Part shown: positions 36,459-48,418 of the stretch, piece after piece
How positions within the stretch are numbered: position 1 is the stretch's first letter
How the letters are laid out: the number at the start of each line of letters is the position of its first letter
Origin: Gossypium raimondii
Taxonomy: Eukaryota; Streptophyta; Magnoliopsida; Malvales; Malvaceae
DNA: 64,000 nt
Direction of reading: 5' to 3'
Assembly: GCF_025698545.1 (NCBI RefSeq)
Contig: NC_068569.1
Location: forward strand, 1,116,001-1,180,000
Made by a program: the position numbers and the translations under genes
The notes under the pieces: generated by a model
Databases searched by the model: none
What the model was told of the DNA's origin: nothing
The model's input: only the letters and a program-made list of their open reading frames with translations

Positions 36459-39400
36459 CTAGAATTGGCATTTATAGCAAGATGGCCATTTCTGTTTGCG
36501 AGACTGCGAATCACCATTTTGTAACTTCAAATTCCTCAGCATTTGTGCTACCCCAATTCCTTTAGAATGTTCTATATCTTCACAGGCCTCCACGTCTTCA
36601 TTATAGCCTTTGAACAGGAAATCTGTGCAGTTCTTGCAGCATCCATGATCATACGGGTTTTTGAATAGACCACCTGCACCCCTGAGGTAGCTATAGCGCA
36701 TTACGTTCGCCATTTCATTCGTGGTTATATTCTGTGATATCTATAGCAAGAAAAGAAAAAATAAATAACTCCCAGTAAACAGAGTAATCTAGAGTTTCTA
36801 AAATCATTAGTGTTCCATGTAAATGAGTTAGCTGTACAACAATATGAAAATTGTGGCCCAAAGAAATTTATAAGCCTTTTGGCCAACCCACAACCATGAA
36901 AAGTATTATTTCCAGATAAAGAGACAACTACATATCACTAACTCACCTGCGAAGCCTGTACAGCGGTTAACGATGCCACACCGAAGAAGAGGAGGAAATC
37001 CATAATCAAAAATGATATAGCACTGATATGATGAATACCAGCATGGTTCATCCATTGTAAAAATGACGATGGAGCCATTGGATCTGTCAAGATTCCTATA
37101 TAAGATCATAACACATTTGTAAGGTATTCAAGTTGGCCTAGGGAAAATAGTTTGAACTACGAACTGAATAAAAGACATACTTGTAATAGTAACTCCACCA
37201 GTAATCAACATTGCTGATACTTCCAAAACAAGGAAAAGAAAAAAATCCCATTTGTTTTTCTGCATCACAAGAAACAATGGAATTAACGGAAGATACAATG
37301 ACTGCTCATCAAATAATTAAATACCATTCTCTTTTCACATGGGAGGTAGACCTATAAACATGTTGTAACCAACAAGCAATCACACATCACCCATATTTGT
37401 AAATATTTTCGAAGAGAAAAGTCATATAATAAGAGCATTCAAGTCCCTTAAGTTGGTTGTCTTACACGTGGTAAATGGAACATTAAAGTAATAATACCAG
37501 AGGGAAAAACATTTAACTCATCGGCAACAAAGCACCTTGCCAATACAATTTGATACCCAAGGACAATGATGGTCAAATTGTTCAACACAACGATTACAAA
37601 TGGAGCAGTGTTTTGCGCGAAGAGGTCTGACAATCTGATGATGATATCAAAATAACATAGCAAAACAATTAGAATAAACAGGAATATACAAATGAGTAAG
37701 AAATAAGCAATACGGGCCATATTAGGTGATCACCTTGCATGTCACACAAAGCTGAGACCAATTTCCAGCTAGTAAAGCAGGATTATTTCTCTCAATCTTC
37801 AATAACGGTTCCTAACAGAACATATAGAGGATATATAAAAAAGAAATATAGTGAGAAACTACATCAATCAATTTAAAGGAAAAATAAAACATATACACGA
37901 CTCGAAGATATATAATGACAGGACTAAAAACAATTAAATTTCATGAATAAAAAGATTAACAAATCAAAAAAAAATCAGTTAAGACTTTATAGGAAAAACT
38001 CAACGCACATCATCTTTCATATTTTGAAGATCATGGACATTCATCCTGATATAACCGGGATCCTTTCTGCAAAGAAATTTTAAATGCAAAATAATTACAT
38101 AAGTTCACTCGTCAATGTATCCAATTACTAGCAAAAACATGCAACAGATGTACTGATCCAGCCCTGGTTCTCTTACAGAGAACTACCTGATAATGTACTT
38201 CAATTTGATAATGTATCTCATATTATTTTATAGATTCATATTAATGATACACGGCCCTTTTAAATCGTCCAATACATGATATGCTATTTTCTAAATAAAA
38301 CAACTCCCTACCACTCTAAACCATTCCCATTCCCATTCCCACCTATTTAACTTAAGATTCACCTAACACAAATAAACATCAGAAAACTTCAAGAATCTAA
38401 TTGCTAGTTACTTGAAACTAATCACAAGAAAAAACTAGCATTAAAAGTACCTGTCCAGTAAATTATTTCTGAAACCTAAAAAAGGAAACTAGTCAAATGC
38501 TATAAACAATCCCTTCATAATGATTCCAAACATACGATGACTCCAAAAACTATTCTCTATTAACAGTTGCTATACTATGAAAACCAAGGGGGAAAATGAG
38601 ACTAACAAGCTCATAAACAGAAAGCTAGACAGTCTCCAAAATAAATGTAAGCAGTGCGAAAATGGCCTAGCAGACCTTTCTGCGGAAAAAGAAAATAAGA
38701 AAGAAAAAGTCCATGTCAAAAAAGATACCTGCTACACCTATAAAACAAAACCAAACCGGCAGATGCTAGGAAAACACCCGACCATGCCAGAAGGCCAAAC
38801 CCAGCTGTCAACCTTGGCAGATATGGAGCTGCAACAGATGTCCAAATCCACAAATAAATGGGTAAAAGACAACAGAGGTAGGTACTGTCTTGATGATATG
38901 GCACAATTAACTCACACGAAGAAATCCAGAGACACACCCATTAAGACAGATTGAATATATGTCACCATTAGTAGCAAGCTACTGCACCAAAGAATTGGTG
39001 CAAGTCTTAATTTAGAAAGTTGTCCAAAACTGTTGTTCCGACCACATCCTTTTTCATACAACCTTCTAGCATTACCCTGTAGAATCAAGTGTACAAGAAA
39101 CATAAATAGGTAGCAGTATAAGCCGGATGATTTCATATACACATCGCTTTAAATGATAACAAATAGGAAATTTTAAAGCTTTTTAGGAGACAACTAACAA
39201 GATCAATCAAAATCAATTATAATTGCATCCTAATTTCTTCTCTCCTAGTGAAGTCACAAATTTTCAAATGCAGAACATAATTTTTGCCTATGCAAGGAAA
39301 GGTTGAGCTGTCCAACAACAAAATACAGCAAAAACATAGGGAAAATACAGAATCATGTTGTGCCTAGGCAAGGAATGCATATGGCATCAACCATTTAAGA

Positions 39401-41960
39401 TGTTCCCAGAAAACTAAAACAAATAGAAAGCACATTTTGAACATTTACATCATTTTTATTAAGTATTTTTATGGTATATTCTTATCAGTAATTATCTGAA
39501 AATTTTTCTATGCGGCAGAAGAGGAAAAGTAATGTCTTTCCATTCAGCCCAAGGCATTCATCAGTCAAAGCTAAAAATCAAGAGCAACTGTGTGACATTG
39601 AAAAACATATGTAACAAACAGTAAAGCAAAAGACAATAATTCACCAAGTTAAGATGATATGAAACAGAAACCTACAAGGAAGATAGCAACTTCTCTGTGA
39701 TTTTTATCAGAAGCAAGCTGTTCAGGTGTGAGGCCACCATTATCAGTGACCATCAAGTCCTCCTTCTTGCCAGCCTGTACTAAGACTGTGCAAGCTTCTA
39801 GATTACTCCTAATAGCTGCCCAATGGAGAGGAGTGCAACCTGATATAAAGATGAAACATGGTTAACAGAGGAAAATTACACAAGAAATCAAATATTTCAT
39901 GAGTAAAAATTGATAAAATCAGATTAACCAGATTCCCTAGAAAAGGAACTTAATATCTGAGAATCAAAAAATACCTTCTTTGTCCTGACGCCCTCTATGT
40001 GCATCAAGAAATAAAAGAAGACGTATGCAATCAGCAAAACCTTTATAAGCAGCCCTAGTGTTGTCCATATTGAAATGAAGTCAGATTAAAAATAACAAGC
40101 TTGACATTTGTAAAGTCATCACATAAACTAGCATTTTTTTTTTTGGGGGGGGGGGGGGGGGAGGGTTGAAGTGCTCAGAATTGTAAGCAAATTTGTTAAA
40201 TTTAACAAAATAACTCTTAAGGGATATTCCACAGAAGGAAAATTGAACACACAAATTATAGCTCTTTAACATTTTCAGAATGGAAACAATGACAACAGAA
40301 ATTACATAAGTCAGTCAAATTTTGACCAAAAAATTGTATATCTAGATTTACAAGCAATTTAAGGAGCTTATTACTATCATTACTAGGCAGAAAATGCAGA
40401 CATTAACATACAAAAGAAATTAGCAGCACCCTTATCTTAGACCATGCAAGTGAATAAGAACAAAGTAATATGTAGAACTCCTCAAATACCAGTGCAAAGG
40501 GCTTCGCCCATCATTATCAGGGACATCGGGGTCAGCATTCCATTTTGAAACAACATGATAGAGAAAAGCAGTTTGACCATATTGTGCAGCAACATGTGCT
40601 ATCTGCGTCAAATTACAAAACTAAGTATGCATCATCTGGAGGTTGAAATAAAAGCAAGAAGTACAATTCAGTTATTATCCCATGAATCCACTATTAAATT
40701 GTAAAGCATCAAAAGGCAAGAACAAAGGTTCAGTATCAAATTAAGAAAAGGAACCTACCCTCGTGTTCTAGGGTTATAGGCAAATTAAACTTCCAAGAAA
40801 AAAAGGTATGTCAGCAACAGAAGTGAAACAACAATTCCGTGATTTCAGGTTGTCTTTGAGGTTCCAGACAAGTTGAACAAATATCATCTCCAGATACGTA
40901 CCTAACCTTAACTAAAATGCATAACAAAAACATAACTTTTCTGAGACTGAAAATATCAATATGATCTACTATTTTCATGGAAACCATATTGCTGAGTTAT
41001 AATTCTCCTTTGTGCGTGTATGATGCCTATGCAGATATAAACCAACTTCAAGCAGAGAGGTGAATGTCTAAAACAACTACCATTGTTTAAACATTAACTT
41101 ACATCACTGATCACCGCTTCAAGTCCATATGAGGAAACAACACTAGTTTCTTGAATAAGACGGATTATGGCACAAGACACCATAATGAAGAAAAACTAAC
41201 CTGGTAGCCATTGATGTCAGCAGCATCCACTGCAGCACCCTCTTGGAGTAATAGCTCAGCAACTTGTATTGCACCGCGGACTGCACTCCAGTGCAAGGCC
41301 GTCTGCCCATTATGATCCGTCGCATGTACATCTCCACCATGCTAGACAATCAAGACAACCAAAAACTAAGCTAAACCAATTTAACCCAATGAAAGCTTCA
41401 AGGCCATCATACCATAACTAAACCTAAAATCTAAACAATTCCAATCCAAAACTCAAAAAGCATGAGTACCAAAATCCAGCTCAGTAAACCCAATAAAAAC
41501 CCAATTCAATGAACCTTTAAAAAGAAAATGAATTCCACAAATTAGAACGAAACAAATCCATTTAAATAAACCCAATAAACTCCATCTCTCAATTTTTTAA
41601 AAAGAAAAATCCAAACTCTGACGGAAACGCCAGCTAAGCAAAATAATCACCAAAATAAAGGAGAAAAACCTCGATGATGTACTGAGCAGCGGCGGTTCTA
41701 TTATTCAAAGCTGCCCACTGAAGGGCATAGTAACCAAGGCCATCAGTCTCGGTAAGAGAGCAACCCTCATATTCAACCAACCTTTGGAGCTTCTCCAAAT
41801 CCCCATAAGTAGCAGCGGTGTAGACATCGTTCCTCAAGTTCTCATCATGAGAAACACCTATAACCCCATTATTCCCTCCCCTGTATCCATTTCCATTCGC
41901 TACAACGTCACCGGATTGCTTCAATGGCAAAACTTCTTCAACCACCTCGATCTCCGACAT
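36459..41960 (-). CDS. TIP1: Ankyrin-repeat DHHC protein S-acyltransferase (TIP1 type)
   Basis: Thirteen exons on the minus strand give 590 residues: 41960-41670, 41341-41201, 40602-40490, 40054-39975, 39839-39676, 39076-38938, 38828-38729, 38066-38009, 37811-37734, 37634-37536, 37259-37181, 37095-36947, 36740-36459. The frame is continuous and all introns are GT-AG. Residues about 45-260 hold ankyrin repeats ([59 protein letters not shown]). Hydrophobic helices follow. The cysteine-rich catalytic core is at 389-421 ([20 protein letters not shown], then DHHCPW at 409-414), with two more hydrophobic stretches after it. DHHC enzymes attach palmitate to cysteines of membrane proteins. The ankyrin-DHHC layout and length match Arabidopsis TIP1/PAT24 and close relatives; TIP1 acts in root-hair and cell growth. 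Which paralogue this is cannot be settled here. Confidence 0.9.
40145..40161 (+). repeat. G17 homopolymer in intron 3 of the S-acyltransferase gene
   Basis: A T run is followed by 17 consecutive G on the plus strand, so the transcript carries C17. It is a simple repeat and is likely length-variable. Confidence 0.85.
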
Positions 41961-44900
41961 CTCCCAAAAACCCGACAACCAAAAAAAACTAAAAAACAAA
42001 TTCTTTTCTCCTTTTTTATAATCTGGGTTCACTTTTTTTCGTAAACAAAATCCGGGCTAACTTTGTTTCTCAATAAATATTATGGTTTCGCCATGGAAAT
42101 GTGTGAAGGCATTTAGGGTTTTTCAGGAAATAGGTGGGTTTGGGGATGGTTGCGCTTTGGCGTCCTCTACCCTGCTGACTGATGAGGCCGCCCAAGCCAA
42201 TCCACAGCCAAATCCTACTTTGCCTGAGTTAATCGATTATCTGTAGGAATTTAACTTCTATTTTCGATAAGGTGCTCTTCCTGTTTCAGGGGAATTTTGG
42301 CTTACAGTATTTTTCAATATTTTCACATTGCTCCCATTAATTTTACCTATTTACATCCTTTCTCTTTACCTAATGAAATATTATAATGTAGGTATGAGAT
42401 TTAGTTTTTTTTTTTTAAATTATCCTTTATACTAACATATTATTTCATGCATAAAGCTTGTGGAAAATAATTACGTAAAAATATTTTATAAAAATTTTAT
42501 GTAAAAATCTAATTTGTTGAGATCATGATTTTTGGAATCAAATAAGTGGTCAAATCAAACAAATCATTGATTCAGTTATAATTAAATTAATTACTAGAAA
42601 TATTAAAGATTTCGATTTAATCGGTTCAACTGTTAGCTTAAACTGATTAGTATTAGTGCGGGTCAATCAATTATTTCCCTTACTCAGAATTAGTATCTCG
42701 ATCGATTTCGATCTGTCTGACCAATTCAATTTGTTTTCAACAACTATAATTGAGATAGAAAATTTGAAGTTTTGAATTATTGTTATTTTAGATTCAAAAC
42801 TCATCCTATATGGATTTATTTTGACAGTACATTATTTTACATAAAAGACTAATGTTTCGAATGCGCACAAATATGTCAAAGAAAATTTGGAAAAAAAATT
42901 TGTCACTAAAACTAACATATAAGTGATCTTTTTTTTTTTTGGAAAATTCCTAATAAAATCATTCCTTATAAATCTGAGATAAAAAAAAGAGGTAAATTCC
43001 ATGAGTTGGTTTTCCCCGAGAAAATGAGGTTATAAATCATTTGTTCTAGGAATGAGATTTTGCTATAGCAATATGGTTCGATTCAGTATATGAAATTTGC
43101 ACTCGGAATATCGACACAAGCTCAATAAAAGAACAGATCATTTGATGAGATTACAGGATTGGCCATCATCCTTTCGAAATTTGGGATGCATGGGAATCAA
43201 TGCAAACTCCATCTCTGTAAAGGAATCAATGCAAACCCTATCTTCGTAGTCAATGAAGCAAAGGAATACATTACACTAATTAGGAAAGCATGCATAAGCG
43301 GGTTGGGATTCCAACAAAACGAGAGAATCAGCGAAACAATGATTGGTAGGCTAATGAGCATCAACACATACATAACATTCGGGTGCAACAAGAGGAATGA
43401 GGTACTTGCATGGGTACTCTAATAAGAAATTCGTGTAGAAGAACTAGATCAACTCATGAAGGAAGACCTCGACATGAAAATGAAGTGGTTAGAAAATTAT
43501 TAAGGTTGCGAGTACCTCTTGTTATTTTTTTTCGAGTAGATATCTTTTTTGCATTTTTAAAACAAATGACAGAATGATCGATTATATCATTAAAGAAAAG
43601 TTTTTTTTTTCTGTTCATTAGACTCCAGTATTTGTTAAATAACATGCACATCGTAAGAGAATAAATGTAAAGCGTAATATGATCTGATATGATCGATGAC
43701 ACATTAGCCTGGACAAAAATGAGAGTTAAGTATATATTAGGATAGACATATAATTATGTAGTTATCTTGGGTCACTTGTGCTCTTTGGTCAATATATGTT
43801 CTATTTAAAGATTTTATTTTCACCACATTGTGGATATAACATAGTCTAATAGATTATTAAGTTATTAAAATTAACCAACACCAATTCAATTAAAAAATTA
43901 AAACTATTAAATTCTTTTTATAAGTATTATTATAATTTTTTATCTTTCTGTTTTCTATATAAAATATATAAAAGAAATCTAAAACCATAATAAATTCACA
44001 AAAACATTCCATATATATAGTACGATTTCAGCTTTACCATTTGAAAAAAAAAGAACATTCATTGAATTTTATAAAAAAATATTTAGTCTTTTATTTAATT
44101 TTTATTCTTTTTAGTTATTAAATTTATATTTCTTTTATCAAATCACCCAAAATGAATAGAAATATTAATATTTTTAACTTTATTGATGTGACATATATGT
44201 AGATTGTTTTGTGAACAACATATCAACAATTAATTAATTAAAATATATAAAAATATTATTTATATTTTTAAAAATTAATTAAATACCAATATATCATCAA
44301 TGCAACAATTCACGTTTATGCTATATCAATAAAGCTAATAAACATTAATTGTTCATTTACTTTGAGATGATTTGACAAAAAATATATATTTAAAGACTAA
44401 AAGAAGTAAAAATTAAAATAAACAAAAAGTCACTATATCATTAAATTTAGCACCTGTAATAATTGTCAACATAATTTACGTTGTCACTGAATTCTAAAAT
44501 TGTGCAACCCAATTGCAATCAGCATATTTTACAAGGTATATTTTTGTTATTAAAAATTTCAATTTACATTAGATTTTGAATTTAATATTTTTAATTTAGT
44601 CCATTAATTTTGTTAGAGTACAATAACATGGCCCATGTTGTATCTAAAAATTTAAAATGTATATAAACTAAATAAGCCAAAAATGTTAATAAATTAATAA
44701 AACTGACGTCATAATTATCATAAATTAATAGAATTGAAATTTAAGAAATAAACCGGGAAAATATCAAAATTTAAAATTAACATAGATAAAAAAAATTCAA
44801 AAATCAAAATGAGAAAAAAATATTAATTATAATTATTAATTTATCCAATTCATTAATTACACAGTAGGCTCCATCAGATGAAATTCCGGAACCTCACACA

Positions 44901-45200
44901 AAGGACAAAGACAATTTAAACCAAGTTATGGTGATTCCAGAGTGGCGTCAAGTCAAATTTAATATCTTTTCAAAATAAATAAATAAATAAATACTACTTC
45001 CAGTCCCATTTCTTCTGCTTCCACTTCACTTGCCTCCTCTCATCCCATATCATTCTTCTTTCATCTTTCTTGGAAGTCACAAAAACAAGCCCTGGTAAAT
45101 ATCAATTTTTTTTGAAAACCAAAAACCCTAATCCCAAACCCTAGGGTTTACCTTAACCGGACCCAAACCCAGATCCAGGAACCACTCTGTGCTCTGCTCA
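41961..45200. other. Region between divergent S-acyltransferase and acidic-protein genes
   Basis: 41961-42240 is the upstream flank of the S-acyltransferase gene. An open frame at 43159-43422 (87 codons) has more balanced composition than its surroundings but no domain I recognise. Inside it, aatcaatgcaaac is repeated about 32 bp apart. It may be a gene fragment or chance. The rest is AT-rich and includes repeat family B copy 2. Confidence 0.3.
44085..44450 (+). repeat. Dispersed repeat family B, copy 2
   Basis: Blocks tttagttattaaatttat, caaatcacccaaaatgaat, gatgtgacatatatgtag and gagatgatttgacaaaaaat follow the order seen at 23985-24350. Diverged, no coding frame. Confidence 0.45.
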
Positions 45201-45337
45201 GGTCTTTTTCTCTTTCCTTCTCTCCATTTTCACTATTTGTTTCAACGTCCTTTTTTACTTTTTATTAACTGATTTTGTTTTATTTCTTTCTTTCTTTAGG
45301 AAGTGTGTTTCTGTTTTTTAGCTTAGTTAAGGCAGCA

Positions 45338-47393
45338 ATGGAGGTGGATAGTTTCAGTCCAGTTGAACAGAGCATCTGGGTATGTTCTGTAATGGAAGCT
45401 TTGTTGGCTGAGACTTTGGTTCTTGCTGGAAAATCTCTTGCTTGCCTTCTCATGCTGGTATATTTATTCTCTTCTTTGTAAAGCCTTTTTTTTTTTTTTC
45501 TTTTATAAAGTTTGAGACTTTGTTGTTTGCTTCATTTGACATATTCTATACTTTAGGTTCTGTGCCAAAAACATTATATTGGTTTGTTTTTAAGGCTATG
45601 CTGCGTGTTTTGTGTCCCAATTTTTACTGAATTTGGTGGTTGACCCCCTCTTGTGTTCATTGAGATTTTTTGAGCTGCTAAAGTGTTGAAGTGTTATTAC
45701 ATTTTCAGTTGAGAAATTGTACTTTGGTTGTTCTTGTAGTTGTTAAGGGCAAGCTTCGAAATTGTGTGGACCACCTCTTGTTGGTCATAAATTTTCCTCT
45801 TATTAAGATTCAAGAATTGGCTTTTATGGAGGATTTCGATTTGTTTTCAACTTTTATTTTTCAAGTTTGTTACGATGTAGTAGCTTTTCTATGTCTGAAA
45901 CTTGGTACTTACCTAAAATGGTGATTTTTTCCATAAGAAGTTTGGCTTAAGCTTTGATCTGATAATTAATATGATCTTCTTGCTACTAGAAAATAACTTG
46001 CCATTTTTTGTTTTGTTGTCTGCAATTAAACAATGCCATCTTCTTTAATGCTTGGTGATGACTATAGATTCTCTAAATTGCTGCCTGTGAGACCCCACAA
46101 CTTTTGGTTTTTAGTTAGATTCGACTTAAAATAGCGGAATCCTTCTATACATTACCATTGATTTCTGACCTGCACCTTGTAGTGCTTGGCATATTTTCTG
46201 TCTGTATTATTGTGCATCCTAATACCATAACATTTTTAGTAGGTCGCATTGCGCACTACCAATCATCAAGAGACTTTGGTCTTAGAACTTTAGGGAGCAA
46301 GTTGATTGGATAAGATTGCTTTTGTTATCATTTCATACCGGACTACGTGTTCGGGGGAACCTGGGTTAAAATTTTTGCTGCTGTGCTTAGACATGAAAGT
46401 CTATCTAGATGACCTTTTTAGCTTATAAGGATTTTGGTTCACAGGTCTTATTTTGTGGCATCGGAGTTATTTCTGACTTAATCTGGAAAGTCTCTACTTA
46501 TCTTTGTTTTAGCTTATAAGGATTTTGGTTCACAGGTCTTATTTTGTGGCATCGGAGTTATTTCTGACTTAATCTGGAAAGTCTCTACTTATCTTTGTTT
46601 GATGAAGATGGTTATTTTAATCATTTGAATAAGTTAACATGTCAATATGTAAAACACATTGGCTTGCGAAAATCTCATACTGAGTTGGTTACTGTTGCTT
46701 CTCCATGTCTGCAGACTGTTTTTCCTTTCGACTTCGTTCTTTGATCTTGATTATGTTGTGGGTGGTAATATTCATATAAGGTCGACCTGAATTGAGGCAA
46801 AAACTTATTTTTGTTGCTCTGTAACCTTGTTGAATGTTCGTAGAAGCTTGATTTGCTTAGGATACTTTCTGACATGATTTAAGATTGTTATCGCAGACAG
46901 GATCGGTGCTGAATTATAAGAATGCATCACTTAATTTGACTGCAGTGGATGAGAGGTAATGGAATTCCTTTCCTTTTTCATCTTAATTTACTATCAAATC
47001 ATTGGTGAGAAAAACCTGACAGCAGGTAGGATTGACTTCTTTTTCAGGTTTCCATTTGATGAACTTCTAAAAATGGAACGTCCTGGTCCAGAAAACAAAG
47101 ATGCTAGTGATACAGAGGATGATGATGAAGACGAAGACGAGGACAATGCAGATGATCAAGATGATGATGGAGGTGATGAGGATTTTTCAGGTGAAGAAGG
47201 TGAAGAAGGAGATCCCGAGGATGACCCTGAAGCCAATGGAGATGGTGGGAGTGACGAAGAGGATGATGATGACGACGATGATGATGGGGATGAAGATGAT
47301 GATGATGACGATGATGGTGAGGATGAAGAAGAGGAGGACGAAGAAGATGAGGATGATGAGGTTCCTCAGCCACCTTCTAAGAAGAGGAAATAA
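45338..47393 (+). CDS. Highly acidic protein of unknown function
   Basis: Three exons, 45338-45457, 46897-46955 and 47048-47393, join in one frame of 174 residues with GT-AG introns. Residues 1-40 (MEVDSFSPVEQSIW, then ALLAETLVLAGKSLACLLML) form a helix-like hydrophobic stretch. Residues 41-75 read TGSVLNYKNASLNLTAVDER, then FPFDELLKMERPGPENK. From about residue 80 the protein is almost entirely Asp, Glu and Gly. It ends in a short basic tail, PPSKKRK, which could serve as a nuclear signal. Acidic tracts of this kind occur in histone- or ribosome-related chaperones, but I see no domain that fixes a role. The leader probably has its own intron ending at the ttctttag before 45300. Intron 1 is 1.4 kb and holds a 91 bp tandem duplication. 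Confidence 0.75.
46416..46597 (+). repeat. Perfect 91 bp tandem duplication in an intron
   Basis: 46416-46506 and 46507-46597 appear identical, each running from ttttagcttataaggatttt to cttatctttg. It lies in intron 1 of the acidic-protein gene. Complete identity suggests a recent event, or a possible assembly artefact. Confidence 0.9.
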
Positions 47394-48418
47394 ATCTAGT
47401 CATAGGTCTTGAGATATTCTACTATTTCCTGCTTTTTTCCTCTCTGGGTGAGGAAATTTTAGTAGGGAGGGAGATTGCAGCTTGTTTGTTTGCTTAGAGT
47501 AGAAGATTCGTCATTCCAAACGAACCTTATTTCCAGCATTTGTCATGTAGTCATGTTATAGGTGGTTATGATACATATCATTGCATCTTGAACTAACAGT
47601 CAAGGCCTATTTGTTTAGTAGAACTTGGTATTCTTAGTAGAACTTGGGCTTTTCTAGTATCCTTGTAGGGTTTGATCAAGCAATTAGCTCTTAAGGTGGA
47701 AACTGAAGTTTATTCAATTATGCCAAATTAACAGGATGTGACTTGCCTGCACAAAATCTGGCTTTCTCAAAATGCTAACCTGTCGTTTCCAGGTTTTATT
47801 TTTGAACAAAAATTACAGCTAGGAGAAGCTAATGAAAACTTTGGATGCACAAGTTGCCCATTGTCTAATTTCTTTTCTGAGTCACGGGTTGGCAGTGGTC
47901 TTTTGATGAATTCAGATTATTCGTATTCACTTCAGGGGGCTTATATTTGACCATCCTGTCCCAACTTTCGTCTGAACAACTTTCAATTGGTTTCAACTGA
48001 GTTACTACAAATTACCTTGTCATTTTAAGTTGATCTCTGGTACGACAAATTTGACACTTCTCATATAACAGATTGTGGGAGAAGTGAAAAGATCACCACA
48101 CTTTTCTAGGATTATTACTGATTGCAAGGTCTAATAAGCACTGCCAAAAAAAAAATTGAGAACAGAATTTCGAGAACAATATGTGGCCAAAACCGTTACC
48201 TGGATTTACAAATTATATGAAGAAAATTGAAGTTTTAATCATACATGTATGTTTTCTATGCAGGTATATCTATATGAACAAACTACCTACTATAATAAAC
48301 ATTGAACATGGTCGAATTCTACTTGGGCACAGTGGAGGGTCAATTTGGGATACCTCAAACACTGTATATTGTTTGGATGCTTCAACTGGGAGAAACAATG
48401 TAAGGCGCAGAAACGAGG
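47394..48418. other. Spacer between convergent acidic-protein and anion-transporter genes
   Basis: Contains both 3' flanks. The open frames at 47738-47950 and 48181-48456 are on the plus strand; the second overlaps the last exon of the minus-strand transporter and is a shadow. No further gene is supported. Confidence 0.35.

Noticed and set aside
38577-38954. Plus-strand open frame of 125 codons, lysine-rich
   Set aside because: It overlaps exon 7 and part of exon 6 of the minus-strand S-acyltransferase, has no domain, and is a shadow.
42165-42205. CTGATGAGGC resembling the conserved core of a hammerhead ribozyme
   Set aside because: The second core block (CGAAAC type) and the enclosing stems are absent downstream, so this is a chance match.
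47104-47373. Minus-strand His-rich open frame
   Set aside because: It is the antisense shadow of the Asp/Glu-rich exon of the acidic-protein gene.
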